Shown: positions 43,518-50,036 of the stretch, in pieces
Layout of the letters: every line of letters begins with the position of its first letter
Position numbering within the stretch: the stretch's first letter is position 1
Source: an uncultured Fidelibacterota bacterium
Lineage (GTDB): Bacteria; Fidelibacterota; Marinisomatia; Marinisomatales; UBA1611
NCBI GenBank assembly: GCA_937893835.1
Contig: CALCSS010000042.1
Location: forward strand, 1 to 50,036
Length of the DNA stretch: 50,036 nt
Reading direction: 5' to 3'
Program-made: the position numbers and the translations under genes
The notes under the pieces: generated by a model
Told to the model about the DNA's origin: nothing
Seen by the model: the letters and a program-made list of their open reading frames with translations, nothing else
The model's database searches: none

Positions 43518-44711
43518 ATGAAGAAAACAAATTTAAAAACCCCGTTAACAATCATAATTTATTTTTCTTTTGTAGTGATCTCTTTTGCTCAGCGGCTTGA
43601 CCCACAACAAACCCCCTACGAAGAATTACGATCCATTGTTGAAACGGCATCACGTTCTCAGCAAAAAGTTTGGGTAGAGGACTTTACAGGCCTCAACTGA
43701 CCATACTGTCCATCTGCGAGTTTCGCACTAGACACGCTTTTAAGAGAGTTTCCAAACACACTATTCACTACAGAGATACACAGCCCAAGCTATACCCCAG
43801 ACGATAGTGACTTCGACATTCCATCTGCCTGGGAAACCAGAACAGAACTCTACAGCGTTGGTGGAATTCCCCACACCGAGTGGAATGGTCTCCTTTCTCA
43901 GGTCGGAGGATCTAGTGGTGGAAACTGGGAATCTATTTACCCCGGCTATTCTGAACTAGTTCAGACCATGGCCATTAATGAATCTCCCTGGTCTATTGGT
44001 ATTTCTGGTGGCTATGAACCTGGTCAAGATGTCAATTTTGACATAGAGATATTGATCGATGACATAGACTCAACGGTAAACACCTCAGACCTATACCTGG
44101 AAGTGTTTGTTGTGGAGGACAGTATCTACTCTTACTGGGGATCGGTAGACCAGTGGCACAACGCGCGCTACGTACTACGGACATACCTTACGAAATCTGA
44201 AAGCAATAAATATCCAATAAGTATTAGCAATGCCAATGAGTCGGAACTCTTTACTGGTACCTTTTCTCCTTCTGATGCCTGGGTAAGCGACAATCTTAGT
44301 ATCATTGCATTTATACAGAGGTTAGACGGGTGTTGTGAAGAACCTGTATATCAGGTCAACAGATCAAGAATAACCGACCTGCACCCCGACCCAGATGGTG
44401 ATGGTCTAACATACCTATATGACAACTGTACCTATGACTACAACCCCGACCAAGAAGACTCTGATGGAGACGGACTTGGAAATGTTTGCGACGGGTGTAA
44501 TGGATTGGTAAACATTGTGGGTAATATCAACCTAGACGCTGAAGGAGACGATTTTACACCGATCATTGGCGTTGAAGATGTTCTCGCCTTTTCGGATCTA
44601 CTAGAAAACAATGACCTGATCAATGACTGTCACTCTATTGATATGCTCGAGGATGGTGAAATCAATCAGTGGGACCTAATTGTTTTAGTTGATCTGGTCA
44701 TGGCAGACTAA
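43518..44711 (+). CDS. Candidate secreted selenoprotein: UPYC thioredoxin-fold (Omp28-like) with TSP3 and dockerin-like modules
   Basis: One frame runs from ATG 43518 to the stop at 44711 (397 residues) with a single TGA at 43698-43700, codon 61. Around it the protein reads VWVEDFTGLN-U-PYCPSA. Omp28-related proteins have EDFTG followed by CxxCP, so TGA sits exactly at the first redox Cys. The partner Cys is residue 64 and a cis-Pro motif GGIPHT follows at 115-120, completing a thioredoxin-type site. A SECIS-like hairpin lies just downstream. The signal peptide is residues about 7-25 (KTPLTIIIYFSFVVISFAQ). The C-terminal part has TSP3-like calcium loops (DPDGDGLTYLYDNCTYDYNP, DSDGDGLGNVCDGC) and a dockerin-like duplication (GNINLD, IDMLEDGEINQWD). 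TGA ends other genes here, so the code is standard. Alternatives are a TGT/TGC-to-TGA pseudogene or a read error. Confidence 0.75.
43706..43736 (+). promoter_or_regulatory. bSECIS-like stem-loop downstream of the in-frame TGA
   Basis: The inner stem TGCGA/TCGCA (43715-43719 with 43723-43727) is perfect, closing a GTT loop whose first base is G (43720). An outer stem TGTC/GACA (43707-43710 with 43731-43734) is separated by a small internal loop. The apical G is 19 bases past the TGA. Bacterial SECIS elements have G in the first two loop positions, 16-37 bases after UGA; this one fits both rules. It also codes for protein, as bSECIS elements do. Confidence 0.65.
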
Positions 44712-44736
44712 GACCTGGAAGAGGCTGCCTAGAAGG

Positions 44737-45510
44737 CTAGCCCTTTATACCATCTAGATTGTTTCTAGATGCATGATAGTTCCACCCCCTAAGGGTAAGC
44801 TGTAGGTTGGTGTGTGGAGACTCTTCTGTTTCATCTTTTCCTGAATATAGTTGAATCAAAACGGTTTTTCTTGGTTTCTCTGATCTATTTGCATTGGAGC
44901 CGTGTATTGTGCAACAGTGAAAGAAAAGTACGTCACCCCTTTTTGCATTTATTGCAGTGGCAGAGTCCAGACTGTGTTTTCCATGAATTTTCTCTAATGA
45001 TGAATGACCATCGGATCCTTGTATCTTACCCGTTTTGTGTGACCCCTTGACAACTCTAATTCTTCCCATCCCCACACCCGCATCAGATAGATGAACAACC
45101 GCAGCTATCATAGAATTATTCTTGGTAGGAAAGTATGACCAGTCTTGGTGTAGTGGAAATGCAGAACCCCTCAGCGGAGGTTTTAAAAAGAGCTTTGTAT
45201 GGTGTAAGACAATGTTGTTTCCAATGATCGATTCTGTGGTATCTAGCAGTTGTTTGTCTTGCACCATCTTTAACATTTCATAGGAGTAGCTCTGTACATT
45301 GTGAGTGTGTAACACCGTAGAGTTTGGGTCTTCAATACCAGCCGTTAGATTACTGCCCCAACGGGCGTTTATGTCTTCACCACTATTTTTAATTTGATCA
45401 ATGATCCTGTCAAATTCTTTTTCTAAAAGTAGAATCCTTTTTTCATCAAACAATCCTCTTGCAACGTAGTATCCATTGTTGTTAAAACTGGGTTGAGGGT
45501 CTTGGCTCAT
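44737..45510 (-). CDS. Phytanoyl-CoA dioxygenase (PhyH) family protein, second copy
   Basis: An Fe(II)/2-oxoglutarate oxygenase of 257 residues. The iron triad is HxD in PLHQDWSY and the distal His in CTIHGSNANRS, with the 2-oxoglutarate Arg in RKTVLIQLY. I start at ATG 45510, with AGGGAG five bases upstream; a GTG at 45516 is too close to it. The start is two bases from the stop of the upstream PhyH gene. The family hydroxylates lipids, ectoine, halogenated or secondary-metabolite substrates; this one is not assignable. It lacks any signal peptide. Confidence 0.87.
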   Translation of the reverse strand: MSQDPQPSFNNNGYYVARGLFDEKRILLLEKEFDRIIDQIKNSGEDINARWGSNLTAGIEDPNSTVLHTHNVQSYSYEMLKMVQDKQLLDTTESIIGNNIVLHHTKLFLKPPLRGSAFPLHQDWSYFPTKNNSMIAAVVHLSDAGVGMGRIRVVKGSHKTGKIQGSDGHSSLEKIHGKHSLDSATAINAKRGDVLFFHCCTIHGSNANRSEKPRKTVLIQLYSGKDETEESPHTNLQLTLRGWNYHASRNNLDGIKG

Positions 45511-45512
45511 AC

Positions 45513-46298
45513 TCACTCCCTATATATAATAGGTGTTATGGATGGGTCTTTTAGTTGGTCAAGGTAGTGTTCGTTGTCGCCCTTGATGACAATTCTTTCT
45601 GCGCTATCTGTACAAAAGTGAACCACCATGCCAACACGTGGTTTTTTGTCGAGATTGGCCTGAGATGAGTGATAGGTCAGAGATGAGTGTATACTAACTT
45701 CGCCTATTTTTAGGTTACCACTGACGATCTCTGCCCCCCCATGATGTTTTTCTAAGATCTTATCTTGACCGACAAGGTCCTTGTCAAAAAAATCAAGACC
45801 CTCCAACGCGCCCCAGTGATTAGACCCTGGAACAAACCTAACGGGGCCAGAGCTCAAAGACACATTAGACAAGGCTATCCAAGCGGTGAACAGGCCATCT
45901 TCTCCCCAAAATGGCCAATACTGTGCGTCCCTGTGCCATCCTGCATTACCACTGTTTCCTATGCTTTGAGGTTTCCAAACCACCTGAGAGTGCCACACCT
46001 GTATCTTTTTTGCGCGCGTTGCCTCAGCAAGAGCCCTGCCAAAATTATTATTTGTAACAAGACTCCACACCGCATCATTGCATAGGTGAGGTTTGTCTAT
46101 TTTTATGATTTTTCTTGGGTCGTCTCCAGTCTCCCAAAATCTTCTTTCTGGTTGTCTACCGGTAGCGTATTCACCATTTATAATATTCCACAGACCACTA
46201 CGCGCGGACTCTGAATCCTCTTTTGAAAAAATAGTTGGAAGAAAACAAAAACCATCATTGTCCAGATCATAGTTTTTCTCAGGGCCTGACATGCGCAT
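45513..46298 (-). CDS. Phytanoyl-CoA dioxygenase (PhyH) family protein, first copy
   Basis: A 261-residue Fe(II)/2-oxoglutarate oxygenase with HxD in GWHRDAQYWPF near residue 126 and distal His in LTYHSSQANLD; the Arg is in KPRVGMVVHF. The ATG at 46292 (MSGPEK) has GAGA at a good spacing and could be the true start. It follows the aldo/keto reductase gene by four bases. The two PhyH copies are diverged from each other (WSY versus QYW after HxD), suggesting two different hydroxylations rather than a recent duplication. Confidence 0.87.
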   Translation of the reverse strand: MRMSGPEKNYDLDNDGFCFLPTIFSKEDSESARSGLWNIINGEYATGRQPERRFWETGDDPRKIIKIDKPHLCNDAVWSLVTNNNFGRALAEATRAKKIQVWHSQVVWKPQSIGNSGNAGWHRDAQYWPFWGEDGLFTAWIALSNVSLSSGPVRFVPGSNHWGALEGLDFFDKDLVGQDKILEKHHGGAEIVSGNLKIGEVSIHSSLTYHSSQANLDKKPRVGMVVHFCTDSAERIVIKGDNEHYLDQLKDPSITPIIYRE

Positions 46299-46302
46299 GT
46301 CT

Positions 46303-47277
46303 CTATTGAAGGTTTTGTGGTTTATACAAGGACATTACCCAGGAGCTATCCTCTTCACTCATTAGGTTGCCAAGCGAAGCTGCAACTTCAACCTGCCTGG
46401 TGTTTCTCTGGCCAAGAAGCACACAACCAGATGACACACCATTAAAAAGAGCATCAACGATTCCATGCATCGTAGGGTTACTGTGGTTTGCAAACCTTTG
46501 GTCCAAGAGAGCTTTGTTTTGTTTCATTTTATGAACTATTGTTTGGCTTGCAAAATCCTTTATCCCGGATCTGTGGTCTCCACTTTCAAAACTTGTTGGT
46601 TTATCATACTTACCCGTTAGAAGACCATGTTTTAGTGGAGAGAAAAAGCAAACTCCTATATTGTTTATGTTAACATATGACGAAAGACCCGACTCAATAT
46701 AGTTGTCATCCATTACGTTTCTGTATGGTTGTATAACATCAGGGTCACACCTTTCAATATATTTTAAAATGTTATCACTAGACCAATCTGATAGACCAAT
46801 GAACCTTGTCTTTCCTTGATCTTTGAATTTTCTAATAACCTCTAACGCACCATCAAAATACTCCCCATTTTTACCAAAGTTACAATGATGGAGATAGACA
46901 AGGTCCACGCAGTCTGTTTTTAGGTTATTCAATGAGCGATCCAAATTATGTAACATATGTTTCGGGTCATACCAGTGAGAGTGTGGCCCCCTATCCCAAC
47001 CAACCTTTGTTGCTAAAAAAATATCTTTTCTTGGGACCTTGTCCCACATGTTCCCTATTATGGTCTCCGACCTTCCCTCACCATAAACATCTGCTGTATC
47101 CCAGTGGTTAATGCCGTGTTGCCACGCGCTTAGTAAGGCCTTTCTTGAGTCTTCGTCACTCTGACCAGCCCAACCCACTGAAAACTTGCCAACCGTGTTT
47201 GCGCCACCATAGGCCCATGTTCCAAGGCTTATGGCAGACACCTTAACATTAGTGCGACCCAAAACTACTTTTCTCAT
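46303..47277 (-). CDS. Aldo/keto reductase
   Basis: A 324-residue (alpha/beta)8-barrel oxidoreductase using NAD(P)H. The catalytic tetrad is visible: Asp in HWDTADVYGEG, Tyr in the same block, Lys in LATKVGWD and His in VYLHHCNFG. FIGLSDWS and the C-terminal cofactor region (GCVLLGQRNTRQVEVAA) follow. It is first in an apparent operon with the two PhyH genes, so it probably reduces or oxidises a compound in the same short pathway. The substrate is unknown. Confidence 0.92.
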   Translation of the reverse strand: MRKVVLGRTNVKVSAISLGTWAYGGANTVGKFSVGWAGQSDEDSRKALLSAWQHGINHWDTADVYGEGRSETIIGNMWDKVPRKDIFLATKVGWDRGPHSHWYDPKHMLHNLDRSLNNLKTDCVDLVYLHHCNFGKNGEYFDGALEVIRKFKDQGKTRFIGLSDWSSDNILKYIERCDPDVIQPYRNVMDDNYIESGLSSYVNINNIGVCFFSPLKHGLLTGKYDKPTSFESGDHRSGIKDFASQTIVHKMKQNKALLDQRFANHSNPTMHGIVDALFNGVSSGCVLLGQRNTRQVEVAASLGNLMSEEDSSWVMSLYKPQNLQ

Positions 47278-47335
47278 TAAGTTCCTTATAATTGGATTAT
47301 AAAGTTAAAAAAAGGGACTAACTTTCCCCAACACT

Positions 47336-47671
47336 ATGAAGAATCAAAAATTAAAGGTCGTGGACATTGGTCACTCAAAATTAAATATAGAGAGCGCAAG
47401 GTCGTTACTTGAGACCACAGTTAGTCAAACGCTATATGAGGGAAGAACACGAGCGGTCAAGGTTATTACGGGCCACGGTTCTGGTCGTTTGCGTGGTTCA
47501 GTGCGAGAGTGGTGCAGGGAACAAGAGGGACGCTTTCAGGCAGTAATATATGGCGAGGATTATCATATGTTTAACAAAATTGCTGCAGATATGAGAGCAG
47601 ACTGCAACATTAACCATGATTCAGATTTTGGACGACAAAATAGTGCGGTCACCTATATTTGGCTGTGGTAG
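47336..47671 (+). CDS. Smr-domain protein
   Basis: A 111-residue protein consisting of one Smr domain. It reads VVDIGHSKLNIESARSLLE at the start, then VKVITGHGSGRLRGSVREWCRE, matching the usual I-x-G-[KH]-G pattern of the fold. Smr domains are nucleases or RNA/DNA-binding modules, in MutS2 and elsewhere; this is a stand-alone copy. The usual DLHG is DIGH here, so nuclease activity is uncertain. Divergent from the aldo/keto reductase; it ends eight bases from the convergent hydrolase gene. Confidence 0.85.
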   Translation: MKNQKLKVVDIGHSKLNIESARSLLETTVSQTLYEGRTRAVKVITGHGSGRLRGSVREWCREQEGRFQAVIYGEDYHMFNKIAADMRADCNINHDSDFGRQNSAVTYIWLW

Positions 47672-47679
47672 GGGGCTGG

Positions 47680-48492
47680 TCAGATATTATTAATAAAGGT
47701 AAAAACTCCATCATAGTATGCAGGAAAAGACTCAAATGAAGACATTCTATGCTTTCCTTGAATTTCTATCAGGGTCTTATTTTGTCTTTTTAGATTACTA
47801 TAAAAATTAAAAACCTGGGGAAACGGGATGACGTTGTCCTCTCTGCTATGGATTAAAAGTAGAGGCGAAGCGGAGTCGTTAATATGGTCTTCAATATCAA
47901 AATCAAACTTGTTTATTATTGAAAAGGGCAAGAGCGGATGAAGTGTTTTTGCCAATTTATTTACGCTTATAACAGGCGACTCTAGAACTAGCCCAAGAAT
48001 GTTTTTTCCGCTGGCCAATTCTGTTGCGATTGGAGCACCCAATGAATAACCCCAAAAGATCATGGAGTCTGGTGGTATGCCCAAACTGTCTACCATGTAA
48101 TTGTATGCTACGGCACTACTTTCAAAGAAGCTTTCCTTCGACTTTATAGAGCCCGTGCTTAACCCATACCCCTTATAATCAAACATCACCGCATTTATTC
48201 CCAGTTGATTAAAAACATCCACATGAAATAATCTGTGAGATATATTAAATGCATTGCCACTAAAATATAAAATCGTCTTTTTATTTTTATTATTAGTTAT
48301 TTGCCAAGCGTGAAGACTGTCATTGGCGTTGAAGGGGATATGTTTTTGAACAATATTGAACGACCTTGGAGGGGGGTGATAGTGAGGAGATGGAGACAAA
48401 ACAATATTATGTTGGTTTAGGTACACGTATCCGACAACAATTAGATATGTTGAAACAACTACAGCCAATGTCCAAGACGCAGCCTTATTCAC
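47680..48492 (-). CDS. Membrane-anchored alpha/beta hydrolase
   Basis: A 270-residue serine hydrolase with an N-terminal membrane helix (SWTLAVVVSTYLIVVGYVYL). The nucleophile Ser is in FWGYSLGAPIA near residue 148, the acid Asp in LLIHSREDNVIPF and the His in GKHRMSSF. The oxyanion region is YFSGNAFN. The form is like the ABHD13/ABHD17 type proteins, which act on lipids or acyl groups; I cannot assign a substrate. The start is GTG at 48492. It lies 15 bases downstream of the TPR gene and may be co-transcribed. Confidence 0.87.
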   Translation of the reverse strand: MNKAASWTLAVVVSTYLIVVGYVYLNQHNIVLSPSPHYHPPPRSFNIVQKHIPFNANDSLHAWQITNNKNKKTILYFSGNAFNISHRLFHVDVFNQLGINAVMFDYKGYGLSTGSIKSKESFFESSAVAYNYMVDSLGIPPDSMIFWGYSLGAPIATELASGKNILGLVLESPVISVNKLAKTLHPLLPFSIINKFDFDIEDHINDSASPLLLIHSREDNVIPFPQVFNFYSNLKRQNKTLIEIQGKHRMSSFESFPAYYDGVFTFINNI

Positions 48493-48507
48493 TTATTATC
48501 CCCAAAA

Positions 48508-50036
48508 TCAAGAAACTACGCTCTGAATTTTTTTATGTATTACTATATTGTTTAAAAATAGAGTCCGATCCTCATCTGCTAACATATCAGCAATCCTATT
48601 CATTTCAGTCGCGGCCCTTTTAATGTAGGCCCTTGACCGATCACTCTCTCCAAGCGCGCTATAGGCCATCCCTATGTTGTATAAGATTTCCACAGAACTT
48701 TCATAAAACAACCTGGGTTGTGTTTTTATCTCGGTTTCTATTGAGCGAATAATATCTAATGATTCTATCTTATTGTCTAGTCTAGCATGGGTCAATGCCA
48801 ACAACGATTTTCCGGCCATCCTTTTTCCTGTGACCACCCAATGGTGAAATTCATTATCAGATTTTTCTTCAACAATATTATTAAAAAGGGTATTAAACGA
48901 TTCTAGGTGTGCGATGGCCTTATTATTCTGGTCCAAACCAGCGTGTGCCAGCGCAAGTAAATAATGATAACTTGAACCAATGTCCAAACCAGTTTTTGTA
49001 ACAGATTTATAATCATCCTTTACTTCATTGAGAATATCCACGCCCACTTTGGCCTCACCCATTTGGATGTAGTTACTTGCGATCAACATTTTTGATAACA
49101 AAAGCATTCTGGGTGTTTTGATTTGATTGTGCAATTTTTCATACTTAAAAGCATAATCAATAGAAGATTCATAATTACCAATTAGTTGTAAGACCATAGC
49201 GTGACTGAAGTATGCCCTTGAAAGTCTTTCGTACTGCTTGTCTTTCAAGTTTATTTTTTCTAGTTCACCATAATACCGGATTGAAGAAGAGTAGTCTGAA
49301 TAGGTTTGTTGAAAATAGGCCAAGTTGTTTAAGCCCTCTTCATATATGTTTTTTATCATTGGGTCAGAAATATTGTTCTTTATCGCGTTTCGTGTTTGCT
49401 CTATGGACAAAGAAAGATATTTTACTGCTAATTCATAGTCAGAATCGCTAGAAATCGCAGCCATCCTGGCTTTTAGCCTATGATAGATTCCCTTTACAAA
49501 ATTTGACATAAAATCATCTGGATATTTTTCTCTAAACTCATTTACCTCCACAAGCGCTTTCCTAGCGGTAAATATTTTTGAGGTAGCAGAGGGAAGGGTC
49601 CAGAGAGAAACAAGATGTGCAACTGGGAGGAAGGCTAAACCCATCCTATTGTTTGGGTCATGTTTCAAGGATGTTTCAAGGTCGAGAAGACAATTGTTTA
49701 ATATGTTTTTTCCTGTGTCTGAATCAGATTTCATCCAATAACCCTGATACCAAAATTTTAGAAAAAGGTAAAATCCTCTCGTACTCAGTGCGTCTGCGTA
49801 TGTTGTGTCTTCAGCAACAATTTCATTAAGGGTGGCAATCATGTTATCGATACCACCATCAGAGGTCCTTAGATTATATGCCTGAGCCTTCGCCTTTGTT
49901 AGTCTATCATAAACACCGGCATTCGAAGAGGGGTCCATTATGACAGATTCCCTATCAGAGGAAGAGATCTTTATGTCCAGGTTGTTTACAATGTTTAGGG
50001 CAACCTCGTCCTGTACAGAGAAAATATCTGTGACGT
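48508..50036 (-). CDS. TPR-repeat protein, 5' end outside the window
   Basis: An open frame enters from the right edge; an internal ATG at 49938 is not the true start. Just before it the frame reads DIFSVQDEVALNIVNNLDIK, the FlgO-like block that precedes TPR arrays in many signalling proteins, for example after an adenylate-cyclase or transcription-regulator domain. Then at least ten helical TPR-like repeats follow over about 450 residues. The N-terminal effector domain lies outside, so the role, perhaps sensing or cyclase regulation, is unknown. Genes of this plan are numerous in Marinimicrobia-like genomes. Confidence 0.8.
   Translation of the reverse strand, partial: VTDIFSVQDEVALNIVNNLDIKISSSDRESVIMDPSSNAGVYDRLTKAKAQAYNLRTSDGGIDNMIATLNEIVAEDTTYADALSTRGFYLFLKFWYQGYWMKSDSDTGKNILNNCLLDLETSLKHDPNNRMGLAFLPVAHLVSLWTLPSATSKIFTARKALVEVNEFREKYPDDFMSNFVKGIYHRLKARMAAISSDSDYELAVKYLSLSIEQTRNAIKNNISDPMIKNIYEEGLNNLAYFQQTYSDYSSSIRYYGELEKINLKDKQYERLSRAYFSHAMVLQLIGNYESSIDYAFKYEKLHNQIKTPRMLLLSKMLIASNYIQMGEAKVGVDILNEVKDDYKSVTKTGLDIGSSYHYLLALAHAGLDQNNKAIAHLESFNTLFNNIVEEKSDNEFHHWVVTGKRMAGKSLLALTHARLDNKIESLDIIRSIETEIKTQPRLFYESSVEILYNIGMAYSALGESDRSRAYIKRAATEMNRIADMLADEDRTLFLNNIVIHKKIQSVVS

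Noticed and set aside
43698-43700. Genome-wide TGA reassignment (as in some candidate phyla)
   Set aside because: TGA is the terminal codon of several genes here with correct lengths, and Trp is written TGG throughout.
43701-43967. Reading the 43518 gene as two separate genes or a frameshifted pseudogene
   Set aside because: The frame is the same on both sides of the TGA, conserved motifs continue through it, and the ATG at 43968 lies in mid-domain without a ribosome binding site. A point-mutation pseudogene remains possible but explains less than Sec.
1-50036. CRISPR arrays, tRNA/rRNA genes, transposases or phage genes
   Set aside because: No repeat-spacer pattern, cloverleaf signature, rRNA-like block or mobile-element protein could be found by reading.

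Overview
The window is a piece of bacterial chromosome, by eye about 40% GC, that holds the replication-origin neighbourhood. The best guess for the host is a marine member of the FCB group, most likely Candidatus Marinimicrobia (SAR406) or a close relative. Three things support this: type IX-style C-terminal sorting domains (PNPFNP motif followed by a FlgD-like Ig fold and a Lys-rich end) on two secreted proteins, an Omp28-like thioredoxin-fold secreted protein, and many PD40, FG-GAP and TPR envelope proteins. The assignment is inference; there is no rRNA in the window.

Layout. Positions 1-12052 are all on the minus strand: a truncated TPR lipoprotein, two SurA/PpiC-type periplasmic foldases, mfd, mnmG, mnmE, yidC, yidD and rpmH. 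A short origin-like intergenic region (12053-12235) carries two perfect tandem DnaA boxes. dnaA, ssb and a plsC-like acyltransferase then run on the plus strand. Two parS-like sites lie on the mnmG and mfd start regions. rnpA, dnaN, rsmG and parAB are not in their common places.

Positions 14882-22465 (minus strand) hold an apparent lipid operon: HMG-CoA reductase, PlsC-type acyltransferase, a eukaryote-like alkyl-DHAP synthase (AGPS), a short-chain dehydrogenase and a methyltransferase resembling the phthiotriol-dimycocerosate type. An M20 peptidase and an EamA permease follow. This looks like a bacterial glycerol-ether-lipid pathway.

Positions 22666-34968 carry envelope and housekeeping genes: a small secreted protein, a TolB-like propeller, an MltB-like lytic transglycosylase, an M28 peptidase with PDZ domain, apaG, pyk, a MORN-type lipoprotein, a GH20 hexosaminidase, an M23 peptidase and an FG-GAP protein. 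Positions 35042-43400 are a plus-strand operon: peptide-type ABC transporter (binding protein, two permeases, fused double ATPase), a nitrilase-family amidase, an MscS channel and a sodium/solute symporter.

The most striking item is at 43518-44711. It is one open frame interrupted by a single TGA exactly where the first cysteine of a thioredoxin-type CPYC motif should be. A stem-loop with G as the first apical-loop base begins a few bases downstream, as expected for a bacterial SECIS. I read it as a secreted selenoprotein with a UPYC active site, fused to calcium-binding TSP3-like and dockerin-like modules. The right end has two PhyH dioxygenases with an aldo/keto reductase, an Smr-domain protein, an alpha/beta hydrolase and a truncated TPR protein. 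I saw no tRNA, rRNA, CRISPR array, insertion sequence or prophage gene.
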